35,272 nt of DNA from a bacterium (GTDB taxonomy: Bacteria > CG2-30-53-67), in assembly GCA_919901565.1 (NCBI GenBank), contig CAKKPE010000153.1:1-35272 (forward strand), given 5' to 3'. The notes beneath the pieces were generated by a model that saw only the letters and a program-made list of their open reading frames with translations, did not search any database and was not told where the DNA came from. The translations under genes and the position numbers were made by a program. This document shows, one piece after another, positions 16,055 through 23,773 of the stretch (its first letter is position 1; every line of letters starts with the position of its first letter).

Positions 16055-17026
16055 TCATTCCCCCTCCGTCCCCTGCTGCATCCACCGGAGAGTATCGGCG
16101 ATATACGATTTCTTTTTCTTGGCCCGGTACTCCCGCGTGTAATCAATGCTCTCAATGTTGCCTTCGATCCGTTCTCCCTGGTCCAGCCTCTCGACGAGTG
16201 CCTTGTTCACGATCGCCACTTCGTAATCCGGGTCTATCTCCAATGCCTTGTTCAGACATTCCAGCGCCCTGGCCTTCTCTCCCAAGCCCGCGTAAGCGAG
16301 CCCAAGGTTGCCCCACGACTGCATGTGATTCGGCTCAACGGACAGAACCCTGTTGAACAACTCACTCGCGTCTGAATACTCGCCGGCCTCCAGCTTTTGA
16401 AGCGCCGTAACGAAGGTCTCTTCGTTTTTCAGGAAAGCATCCAGCGAAATGCCGCTATGTTTGCGAACGTGCCGCTCAAAATCATCGATCCGTTCCCTTG
16501 CCTCCGCCACCAATTCATCGTCGCCGCCTACTCTCACCACTTCCCTGAATGCGGCGATCATCCCGGAAAGGTCAAGCAGGGTCAAACAGACCATCCCGAG
16601 GTTGAAATACGCTTCGGTAAAATAGGGGAAAATCTCAACGGCACGCCTGAAGCAATCCGCCGCTTCCCCGAAGTTCTTCCGCTGGATACAGCAGACGCCC
16701 ATACCGTACTGGACCATGTGATAATCCGGACGGCGCTTGAATAGGGCCTGTATGCGAGCCTCGCCCTGAGCGAGGTTCCCGGATTCAATCAGCGACAAGG
16801 CATCATCGCACTCATCGTCAAGAACGGGATCGAGCAGGGCTATAAACTTTCTCTCCTGCCTTTGATCGGACCGATATTTATCCGCAGCGCGATGATGTGC
16901 GCATCCGCCACAGGCATCCGACCGCGTCTTTGCGCAGCAGACGGGGCAAAGATGATGCTCCTTTTCCGCATGGCATATCCGTTTTGCCTTGCTTACTCCG
17001 CAGATAGTACAGCGCGTTGTTGCCAT
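16055..17026 (-). CDS. Zinc-cluster and TPR repeat protein
   Basis: This 323-residue protein starts with a cysteine/histidine-rich segment (CTICGVSKAKRICH, HLCPVCC, CGGCAHH; about 5-47) that should bind zinc. Tetratricopeptide repeats follow in the middle and C-terminal parts, for example EAYFNLGMVCL near 145 and NLGLAYAGLGEKARALECLN near 245. TPRs mediate protein contacts; partner and role are unknown. The ATG at 17026 is preferred over an upstream TTG because GAGGGAA stands 8 nt before it. The upstream gene fragment overlaps this ribosome site. A partial, internally deleted duplicate lies at 10959-11134. This intact copy is next to the DUF4325 unit, 150 bp upstream of it on the same strand. 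Confidence 0.75.
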   Translation of the reverse strand: MATTRCTICGVSKAKRICHAEKEHHLCPVCCAKTRSDACGGCAHHRAADKYRSDQRQERKFIALLDPVLDDECDDALSLIESGNLAQGEARIQALFKRRPDYHMVQYGMGVCCIQRKNFGEAADCFRRAVEIFPYFTEAYFNLGMVCLTLLDLSGMIAAFREVVRVGGDDELVAEARERIDDFERHVRKHSGISLDAFLKNEETFVTALQKLEAGEYSDASELFNRVLSVEPNHMQSWGNLGLAYAGLGEKARALECLNKALEIDPDYEVAIVNKALVERLDQGERIEGNIESIDYTREYRAKKKKSYIADTLRWMQQGTEGE

Positions 17027-17037
17027 AATGAATTCCC

Positions 17038-17161
17038 TCAATACGCTTCGTATGCCGTGTAGGCCAGGGAAAGAACGGCTTCATACTCTATCTTTTTGCC
17101 ATCCTCCGTGATCCCAAGGGAAGTCTCCATGCGAGTAGTCGCTTATCTGGCTGGCATTCAT
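17038..17161 (-). pseudogene. Frameshifted remnant upstream of the TPR gene
   Basis: One frame from 17161 reads MNASQISDYSHGDFPW and then breaks. The +1-shifted frame from 17130 reads METSLGITEDGKKIEYEAV and ends LSLAYTAYEAY at 17038. Joined at the TGG-GATC region they look like one C-terminal domain hit by a single-base frameshift. A similar tail was seen by me in small antitoxin-like proteins, but I cannot name the family with certainty. It begins directly after the larB stop, marking the island edge. Confidence 0.4.
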
Positions 17162-17178
17162 ATCGGAGAGCCTGTTAC

Positions 17179-17937
17179 TCAATCTCTTTCCCCGAGAACA
17201 TTGATCCTGTGGGCCATGGTGCCGGCGCCGAATCCGTTGTCGATGTTTACGGTGGCCAGTCCCGAGGCACAGGAGTTGAGCATGGCCAGCAGGGCAGCGA
17301 TCCCGCCGAAGCTTGCGCCGTACCCCACGCTCGTGGGAACGGCGATCACGGGCTTGTCCACCAGCCCTCCCACAACCGAAGCCAGCGCCCCTTCCATGCC
17401 GGCCACAACCACGAGGACCCTGGCCTCCTGGATCTTCTCCTTCTGGTCAAAAAGGCGGTGGATACCGGCGACACCCACATCATAGAGGGTCTCGACCCGG
17501 CTCCCCAACACCCCGGCCGTCACAGCCGCCTCCTCGGCCACAGGGATGTCCGAGGTCCCGGCGGAGAGGATCAGGACTTTCCCGCTGGTCAGCTTTTTCT
17601 TTTTCAACTGGATGACGATGGCACGCGATCGCTCATGATAGACCGCACGGGACTCCATCCGTTTTATTTTCCTGTAGACCTCCGGGGATGCCCGGGTGGC
17701 CAGGATATCGTGTCCCTTTGCCAGCATACTCTTGATGATGGCCTGGACCTGTTCTGAAGTCTTTCCCTCGCAGAAGATCACCTCCGGCGCCCCCTGCCTG
17801 AGACTGCGGTGATGATCGATATGTGCAAACCCCAGACCCTCATAAGGAAGGTCCCTGAGTCTCCGCATCCCCTGTTCCACGGAGATCTTTCCTTTGCTTA
17901 TTTCCAGGAGCATCTTCTTTAGTTTTTCCTGATCCAT
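17179..17937 (-). CDS. larB: Nickel-pincer cofactor biosynthesis protein LarB
   Basis: This 252-residue homologue of PurE-like LarB is the enzyme that carboxylates and hydrolyses nicotinic acid adenine dinucleotide in the first step of the nickel-pincer nucleotide cofactor of lactate racemase. The C-terminal PurE-like core is clear: LILSAGTSDIPVAEEA near 120, DVGVAGIHRL, VVAGMEGALASVVGGLV, and PTSVGYGASFGGIAALLAMLNSC. The ATG at 17937 follows a strong AAGGAGAG. No larA, larC or larE gene is in the window, so the pathway must be completed elsewhere or the protein serves another 2-hydroxyacid racemase. Confidence 0.9.
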   Translation of the reverse strand: MDQEKLKKMLLEISKGKISVEQGMRRLRDLPYEGLGFAHIDHHRSLRQGAPEVIFCEGKTSEQVQAIIKSMLAKGHDILATRASPEVYRKIKRMESRAVYHERSRAIVIQLKKKKLTSGKVLILSAGTSDIPVAEEAAVTAGVLGSRVETLYDVGVAGIHRLFDQKEKIQEARVLVVVAGMEGALASVVGGLVDKPVIAVPTSVGYGASFGGIAALLAMLNSCASGLATVNIDNGFGAGTMAHRINVLGERD

Positions 17938-17963
17938 GCTCTCTCCTTTAACTCGGCGGACAG

Positions 17964-18133
17964 CTTAGTGGCCCTATTCGTAAATACGGTGGCATTCGAG
18001 TGCCGTAGGGCGCTCTCCTCTGCGTTGCGCTCCTTGCGGTGTACCAGAGGGGTACGCCTCAGTCGCGCTCCTTGATGAGACCGCCCTACGACCCTCTCGG
18101 TACGTCACCATATTTACGAACAGGACCACTTAG
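17964..18133. repeat. 170-bp imperfect inverted repeat element
   Basis: The left arm (17964-18012: CTTAGTGGCCCTATTCGTAA..., ending GTAGGGCG) matches the reverse complement of the right arm (18081-18133) over about 50 bp with scattered mismatches. The arms surround a 70-bp centre. There is no transposase frame. It fills the spacer between the phosphate transporter gene and larB, and its right end supplies the transporter's TAA. It looks like a MITE- or REP-type palindromic element. Confidence 0.75.
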
Positions 18134-19767
18134 TTTTCCCCCGCAACCTCTTTAGCAATGCTTTCTGCATGGGTATTGACCTGCTTGAGGTTGCTGATCA
18201 CATCCAGGTGAATCGAGCTGGTATCAATGGTCTCCTGGAGTCCGTTATGAAGTCTCTGGATATGGGCCTTTCTGAGATCCGCCTCCAGTTTGTCGACTCG
18301 TGGAAATTGATGAAGAACTTCCTTGGCTTTCTCCGCGTCCCAGTGAACAAAAGCATCCATTACCTTCTGGAGATTTGCGTATATCTGCCCGTGCATCAGA
18401 ATGATATCCTGTTCCCCTCCGCTGGAAAAATGCAGGCCGAAATCAAACTTCTTCCTGGCGAGTTCCATCAGGTTCTTGTCGATCAGGTCTCCGATGTGCT
18501 CCAGATTATCCACTATATTAAGGAAAGAAATCTCCCTCCTGGACTGGTCTTCGGTCAGGGACCTCTGTGCCACGGAAGTCAGATACCGCGTGATGGCATC
18601 ATCCAGAAAGTCAATTTCATTGTCCATCTTCTTGATCTCCTCCCTGAGAAGGTCGTCCCCGTTCTGAAAGACCAGAACGGTCTGCCGGAGCATATCGAGG
18701 ACACGATTCCCCATCCTCTCCGTCTCCTTGCCGGCCTGCCCCAGGGCGATCTCAGGGGTATCCAGGACCTCCTCGTCCAGATAGCGGACATGAAAAGCGC
18801 GTTCCAGTTCAGGGACGATAGGAATCATAAAAGTGATCAGTTTCCGGAAGGGCGATGTAAAGGGAAGAAAGATCATGGTATTCAAAACCTTGAAGAGCAT
18901 ATGCCCGTTGGCGATCTGTCTGGAGATGCTCGCGGTAAAAGGATCGGACATCAAAAGGACCGTCTCACGGAAAAGGCCCATGAACGGGTAGATGAGCGCC
19001 GTGCCGATCAGGTTGAATAGGAGGTGGGCCACGGCCACACGCTTCCCCTCCCGCGATGATCCGAGGCTTGACAGGATCGCCGTGCTGCAGGTACCAATGT
19101 CCGCCCCGAGAAGGATGGGGATGGCGGCGCTCAGGTCAATTATCCCCTGGCTGGCCAGGACCATGGCAATTCCGATGGTGGCGGCACTGCTGTGGATGAT
19201 CCCGGTGAAAATGGCGGAAATGGCGATCGCTACCAGGGGGTAGGCCTTCATGGAGACCAGGCTCTGCAGAAAGAACGGATAAGAATGAAGCGGCTCGGTG
19301 GTATCCATAAGGATCTTGATCCCCAGGAAGATCAGACCGAAACCGAGGAGGGACTGCCCGATATACTGCACGATTCGGTTCCGCTTGAAGACCAGGAGCA
19401 TCACCCCGGTCCCGACCAGGAGCAGGGAATAATCCGAGACATTGAAAGCAATCAGCTGGACCGTGAAGGTGGTCCCGATATTGGCTCCGTAGACCACACC
19501 AATGGCCTGGGACAGGGTCATGAGCGAGGCGTTCACGAACCCGATCAGCATGACCGTGGTGGCGCTTGAAGACTGGATGGTCGCTGTCATGAGGGCCCCG
19601 ATCACGGTCCCTTTTATCGGTGTATTGGTCAACGTGCTCAGGATATTGCGCATCCGGCGCCCGGCAACCTTCTGCAATCCCCAGCCCACGGTCTTCATAC
19701 CGTAGATGAAAAGCCCTACCCCTCCGAAGAGACCGATGCAGATACGCAGGAATGCGCCTGGTGTCAT
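18130..19767 (-). CDS. Na/Pi cotransporter family protein with PhoU-like domain
   Basis: This 545-residue inner-membrane protein of the NptA/YjbB family exports or moves phosphate with sodium. Two inverted-topology repeats are visible through IQSSSATTVMLIGFVN (about 70) and IIHSSAATIGIAMVL (about 195), each followed by GANIGTT or GADIGT. The C-terminal 200 residues form a soluble helical PhoU-like domain (NIVDNLEHIGDLIDKNL). The ATG at 19767 overlaps the gpsA stop as ATGA, so I prefer it to the upstream TTG. The stop codon lies inside the inverted repeat element. Confidence 0.9.
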   Translation of the reverse strand: MTPGAFLRICIGLFGGVGLFIYGMKTVGWGLQKVAGRRMRNILSTLTNTPIKGTVIGALMTATIQSSSATTVMLIGFVNASLMTLSQAIGVVYGANIGTTFTVQLIAFNVSDYSLLLVGTGVMLLVFKRNRIVQYIGQSLLGFGLIFLGIKILMDTTEPLHSYPFFLQSLVSMKAYPLVAIAISAIFTGIIHSSAATIGIAMVLASQGIIDLSAAIPILLGADIGTCSTAILSSLGSSREGKRVAVAHLLFNLIGTALIYPFMGLFRETVLLMSDPFTASISRQIANGHMLFKVLNTMIFLPFTSPFRKLITFMIPIVPELERAFHVRYLDEEVLDTPEIALGQAGKETERMGNRVLDMLRQTVLVFQNGDDLLREEIKKMDNEIDFLDDAITRYLTSVAQRSLTEDQSRREISFLNIVDNLEHIGDLIDKNLMELARKKFDFGLHFSSGGEQDIILMHGQIYANLQKVMDAFVHWDAEKAKEVLHQFPRVDKLEADLRKAHIQRLHNGLQETIDTSSIHLDVISNLKQVNTHAESIAKEVAGEN

Positions 19768-20807
19768 GACTTCCAATCTACCCCCTCTCTGCCGCCGGAA
19801 GACTCCTGCTCCTCCCTGGGGTCCCGGCTCATGAGCTCATGCACTGCATACTTGGGGCTCGCCCCCTGATAAAGGATCCGATAGACCTGGTGAGTGATCG
19901 GCATCTCCACGTTGTGCCTTTTTGAAAGGTCATGCACGGACCGGGTGGTCCGGACCCCTTCGGCCACGGTCCTCTCATTATCAAGAATCTCCTTCAGGGA
20001 CTCCCCCTGTCCGAGCCTGAACCCGACACTCCGGTTCCTGCTCAGGTCCCCGGTGCAGGTCAGGACCAGGTCTCCCAGTCCGGCAAGGCCCATGAAGGTC
20101 ATGGGAGAGGCCCCCATGGCCGTGCCCAGGCGCGACATCTCCATAAGTCCCCGGGTGATGAGCGCTGCACGGGCATCGTAACCGAAGCCGAGGCCGTCGC
20201 TGATGCCGGCGGCAATGGCCATCACATTCTTGACGGCGCCCCCCAGTTCCACGCCCATGACATCCGGCGTGATATAGATGCGGAAATAAGGAGCGGCAAG
20301 AAGGGTCTGCATCTCCATGGCCACCGCTTTGCTCCGGCCCGCCAGAGAGACTGCGGTCGGCAGTTCCCGGGCCACCTCCAGGGCAAAACTCGGGCCGGAG
20401 AGATAGGCGAAATTCCCTTGGGGGATATGGCTCAGGGCCTGCGGAAGAATCTCGGAGACGGTCATCAGGGTATGGTTCTCGATCCCCTTGGCGGCGCTGA
20501 GCACCACTGAACCCTCGGTAATAAATGGGCGGAATCTTTCTGCAACCTCCCGGGTCACATGCGACGGCGTGACAAACAGGAAGATCCGGCAGCCCCTGGC
20601 TGTCTCCTCGCAGGAGGAGGAAGGGATGATCCTCTCCGAAAGAGGTGTGTCCGGGAGATAGACCCGGTTGAAGCGCGTCTCCCTGATTTCCCTGGCCAGG
20701 TCCTCTTCAAAGACCCAGAGGGAGACCGGATGCCCCTTCTTGGCCAGGAGATTCGCAAGTACGGTCCCCCACGCACCGGCACCGATCACGGCAACACGCT
20801 CTTTCAT
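19764..20807 (-). CDS. gpsA: NAD(P)-dependent glycerol-3-phosphate dehydrogenase
   Basis: This 347-residue enzyme reduces dihydroxyacetone phosphate to sn-glycerol 3-phosphate for phospholipid synthesis in the cytoplasm. It has the Rossmann motif VIGAGAWGTVLANLLAKKGH, AAKGIE, YLSGPSFALEVA, the catalytic-lysine segment GGAVKNVMAIAAG, and GLAGLGDLVLTCTG. The frame runs 21 codons further upstream, but the ATG at 20807 fits the family N-terminus and follows AGAGGTG. It overlaps the phosphate transporter start by 4 bp, suggesting coupled translation. Confidence 0.95.
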   Translation of the reverse strand: MKERVAVIGAGAWGTVLANLLAKKGHPVSLWVFEEDLAREIRETRFNRVYLPDTPLSERIIPSSSCEETARGCRIFLFVTPSHVTREVAERFRPFITEGSVVLSAAKGIENHTLMTVSEILPQALSHIPQGNFAYLSGPSFALEVARELPTAVSLAGRSKAVAMEMQTLLAAPYFRIYITPDVMGVELGGAVKNVMAIAAGISDGLGFGYDARAALITRGLMEMSRLGTAMGASPMTFMGLAGLGDLVLTCTGDLSRNRSVGFRLGQGESLKEILDNERTVAEGVRTTRSVHDLSKRHNVEMPITHQVYRILYQGASPKYAVHELMSRDPREEQESSGGREGVDWKS

Positions 20808-20862
20808 GTTCACCTCTTTATACAATAATTCAGTGCCCCTGCAAAAAGCTCCTATGCCTCTT

Positions 20863-20968
20863 AAAATCAAAAATCAAGGATCAAAAATCAAAATGACAAA
20901 TCAAAATTAATAAATTTTTACATTTTTATATGTATTTTTGATCTTTGATTTTTGATATTTGATCTTTT
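20863..20968. repeat. ATCAAAAATCAA inverted array
   Basis: The left part repeats ATCAAAAATCAAGGATCAA and the right part is its near-exact complement (one mismatch in 22 bp) around an AT-only centre. The right arm codes for the last residues (DQISKIKDQKYI) of the alpha/beta hydrolase, so the array has grown into the 3' end of that gene. A sister array lies at 31821-31885. Confidence 0.75.
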
Positions 20969-21738
20969 TCACCCTTAAGAAAACTGACGATCGCCCCATG
21001 GCTCTCCTCAGGCCTCTCCAGGGTCGGGCAGTGACCCGCATCCTTGATCCAGACCTGACTCGCCCCGGGTATGGTTGAAGCAGCCAGGGAAAATTCCGAA
21101 GGCCGGACGATCCCATCCTCTTGGGTCCCCATGACCAGGACAGGGACGGAAACCTCCTGCAAGCGCCGGGTCAGATCGGTCCTGCGTAAGGCCCTGGCAT
21201 GTATTTTCAGGACAGAATAAGGGACCTTCTTGGCATCCTCCGTAAACAGGGGGTCCAGGATAAAATAGTATCTTTTCATTTTCCTCAGTGCCCACAGGGC
21301 CCAGGGAATCTGCAGGCCGATCCTGACAAGAGCGATCCCCAGCGGGGTTCCTCCGATCCAGCCCCTGCCGTGCAGGGACCGTTTCCCGGAGACGGGTGCA
21401 TTGATCAGAACCATCTTCCGGACCCGTTCCGGAGACCCAAGCGCCGCCATCAGGGCGATCATCCCGCCCATGGAGTGCCCGATCAGGTCGAACTCGCGGA
21501 TTTCGAGCGCGTCGGCCAACAGAAAAATCCTCTCGACATGGCCCTCCAGTGAATATTCCATCCGGGGCTTGTCCGAATCTCCGAACCCGAGCAGGTCGGG
21601 GGCAATCACCCTGAAGTCCCGGGAGAGCACCCGGATGGTCTCCCGCCAGAAACTGGACGCTCCGGCCAGGCCATGGACCAGCAGAACGGCCCTGCCGCTC
21701 CCCTGTTCACGGTAATTAATGCGATGTCCCTGAATCAT
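20926..21738 (-). CDS. Alpha/beta-fold hydrolase
   Basis: This protein of about 270 residues has an alpha/beta hydrolase fold: oxyanion-hole strand LLVHGLAGASSFW, nucleophile elbow LIGHSMGGMIAL (Ser), acid VLVMGTQEDGIV (Asp), and catalytic DAGHCPTLERP (His). It is similar to BioH- and MenH-like or lipid esterase families; the substrate cannot be told. The frame continues upstream into moaA, so the ATG at 21738 (31 bp after the moaA stop) is taken as start, although its ribosome site is weak. The C-terminal tail is encoded by a repeat array and is probably not functional. Confidence 0.8.
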   Translation of the reverse strand: MIQGHRINYREQGSGRAVLLVHGLAGASSFWRETIRVLSRDFRVIAPDLLGFGDSDKPRMEYSLEGHVERIFLLADALEIREFDLIGHSMGGMIALMAALGSPERVRKMVLINAPVSGKRSLHGRGWIGGTPLGIALVRIGLQIPWALWALRKMKRYYFILDPLFTEDAKKVPYSVLKIHARALRRTDLTRRLQEVSVPVLVMGTQEDGIVRPSEFSLAASTIPGASQVWIKDAGHCPTLERPEESHGAIVSFLKGEKDQISKIKDQKYI

Positions 21739-21769
21739 GATCTCAGGCACGGAATTGACCCAGCCCAGG

Positions 21770-22765
21770 CTATCCCCCGATCCCGGACATGGTGCGATCA
21801 AGATGAGGGATTTTATTGAAATTGATCTTGTGTCCGGCAGGCTTATACTGAAGGGCCTCATGAAAGAGAAGCCTGAGCCCCTCATCAATGACCTTCTCAC
21901 TGCCCCCGTTCCGGAGAACCGGCTTGAGATGAATTTCCCGGTCGGAAAAAAGACAGCTCCTGAGCCTCCCGTCAGCGGTCAGCCGCAGCCGGTTGCAGGT
22001 ATCGCAGAAATGGCTGCTCATGGGGCTGATGAATCCCACGGAACCTCGCCCCCCCAGGATCCTGTATCTCTTGGCCGGGCCATCGTTGACATGGGGAGGG
22101 AGGGGTGATATCCCGGCGCATTCCGCCACCCGGGCGATGGTATCATGGGTCGGCATATAATGATCCATCTGATACGGGCCCGCCCCGGTCGGCATAAATT
22201 CGATGAACCGGATGTGATAGGGTTTTTCCAGCGCCAGCCGGACAAAGGCAGGGATCTCATGGTCGTTCACCCCTTTCAGGACCACCATGTTCAGCTTAAT
22301 AGGAGCAAACCCCAGGGCCTCGGCCGTATGGATACCGGCCCATACATCTTCGATGGACCCCTGCCGCGTGATCCTTCTGAACATCACCGGATCGAGGGTA
22401 TCAAGGCTTATATTGACCCTGCGGACCCCGGCATCAAAAAGCGGACGTGCATAGTCTTTGAGCAGGGTCCCGTTGGTTGTGAGGCTGATATCAACCAGCC
22501 CCGGGATGCGGTAGAGCCGCTCGATCAGACCGACCACCCCTCTTCGGATCAGGGGTTCCCCTCCGGTGATCCGTATCTTGGTAATCCCGTTGCAGACGGC
22601 ATATCCTGCAACCCTGATGATTTCTTCATAGGTCAGGATCTCATCATGCGGGAGGGCATCTACGCCCTGCTCCGGCATGCAATACAGACAGCGAAGGTTG
22701 CAACGGTCGATCACCGAGATCCTGAGATAGTTAATACGGCGATGATGAAGATCAAATAATGCCAT
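21770..22765 (-). CDS. moaA: GTP 3',8-cyclase MoaA
   Basis: This 331-residue radical SAM enzyme performs the first step of molybdenum cofactor synthesis, converting GTP to 3',8-cyclo-7,8-dihydro-GTP. The N-terminal cluster motif CNLRCLYC (23-30), TGGEPL, and the second C-terminal cluster CDTCNRLRLTADGRLRSC are all present. The protein ends in the GG dipeptide (GIGG) needed for activity. Length is normal. The hydrolase follows 31 bp later. No other moa gene is in the window. Confidence 0.95.
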   Translation of the reverse strand: MALFDLHHRRINYLRISVIDRCNLRCLYCMPEQGVDALPHDEILTYEEIIRVAGYAVCNGITKIRITGGEPLIRRGVVGLIERLYRIPGLVDISLTTNGTLLKDYARPLFDAGVRRVNISLDTLDPVMFRRITRQGSIEDVWAGIHTAEALGFAPIKLNMVVLKGVNDHEIPAFVRLALEKPYHIRFIEFMPTGAGPYQMDHYMPTHDTIARVAECAGISPLPPHVNDGPAKRYRILGGRGSVGFISPMSSHFCDTCNRLRLTADGRLRSCLFSDREIHLKPVLRNGGSEKVIDEGLRLLFHEALQYKPAGHKINFNKIPHLDRTMSGIGG

Positions 22766-22789
22766 GGCACGTCCAAAACCTATAAGAAG

Positions 22790-22837
22790 GGTTCAAGGGT
22801 TCAAGGATTCAAGGATTCAAGGGTTCAAGGGTTCAAG
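22790..22837. repeat. GGTTCAA / GATTCAA direct array
   Basis: Six or seven copies of the heptamer GGTTCAA or GATTCAA stand in tandem between the DUF1573 gene and moaA. This is the same word as at 1-95 and 194-261, but here only in direct orientation. The remaining 70 bp of the spacer show nothing else. Confidence 0.8.
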
Positions 22838-22911
22838 TGAAAGGATAAGACAAATACCCTGCAACAGAGACTTGAAGACTGGAATCCCGAATCCATTGAC
22901 CCATTTTTTTC

Positions 22912-23670
22912 TTAATTCCCAGGCGCCGGGGTTTGAAACTCGGGCTTCAGCATATACCTGCTGCTGACATATCCGAAAAAGGGGATCGTCATGATCCTCT
23001 GGACGGAATTGTTTCTGATCTGGATATATCCCTGAAAGATCCCTGAACGGTTTTCAGGCACGGCCGACACCTTGACCTTCATGGATTCCCCGGGCTTGAT
23101 CGTCTTTTTCTTGTCTTTGCCGGCATCGCCTACCGATACGCCGCTCCGCCCCACAAATTCCTCGATGACCAGGTCCGCTGTCCCGGTGTTGGTGATGGTA
23201 ACTTCATGAGAACTTGACGATCCAGGCTCCACCACCCCGACATCCAGGGTCATGGGCTCAACCTTCATCAGGGGCTGCTCGCCCTGATCCACCTTCCCGG
23301 TCAGCCTGACCTCCGCGTTGGGTCTTTCCGGATCATTGGAGACAATGGTCACGGTCTTGGTCTGCGGGCCGTTCCGTCCGCCGGAGTTAAAGGTCACCTT
23401 GATGGCCCCTTGTTTGCTCGGGGCGATGGTCTTATCCGAAATCACGGCAGCCGTGCACCCGCATGAGGTCTTGACATCGGTGATGATCAGGTCGGCATCT
23501 CCCAGGTTCTTGAACTTGAACTCATGGACCACCTCGGCCCCCTCTTTGATCTTCCCGAAATCATAACCCTCCTCTTCCAGGTGGATCTTCGGACCGGAAG
23601 CCCATACAACCTGAACACCTATCAGGAGCGCCGCACATAACAGCGCCGACACAAAATACAATTGCTTCAT
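22912..23670 (-). CDS. DUF1573 domain protein, exported
   Basis: This 252-residue protein has a typical signal peptide (MKQLYFVSALLCAALLIGVQVVWA, cleavage after ASG or WA). The mature part holds two immunoglobulin-like DUF1573/ASH-type domains. The first carries the family motif TSCGCTAAV (about 67-75) after YDFGKIKEGAEVVHEFKFKN; the second starts LDVGVVEPGSSSSHEVTITN. The role of the family is not established, and a periplasmic structural or adhesive role is inferred. Its own promoter (23738-23766) gives a leader of about 60 nt with a small hairpin (23700-23717). The start ATG follows GGAGATG at a slightly long spacing. Confidence 0.85.
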   Translation of the reverse strand: MKQLYFVSALLCAALLIGVQVVWASGPKIHLEEEGYDFGKIKEGAEVVHEFKFKNLGDADLIITDVKTSCGCTAAVISDKTIAPSKQGAIKVTFNSGGRNGPQTKTVTIVSNDPERPNAEVRLTGKVDQGEQPLMKVEPMTLDVGVVEPGSSSSHEVTITNTGTADLVIEEFVGRSGVSVGDAGKDKKKTIKPGESMKVKVSAVPENRSGIFQGYIQIRNNSVQRIMTIPFFGYVSSRYMLKPEFQTPAPGN

Positions 23671-23737
23671 AACGGGTCCATCTCCTTTCTTCAGATCATC
23701 CGGACATCATGGTCCGGCTGAATCGCATAGCCGTTTA

Positions 23738-23766
23738 AGTATAGAAATCTCAGATAGTTATGTCAA
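23738..23766 (-). promoter_or_regulatory. sigma70 promoter of the DUF1573 gene
   Basis: TTGACA (23761-23766) and TATACT (23738-23743) on the minus strand are exactly 17 bp apart, just downstream of the histidine kinase stop codon. A hairpin CCGGAC/GTCCGG (23700-23717) lies in the transcribed leader. Confidence 0.8.
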
Positions 23767-23773
23767 CTAAATA

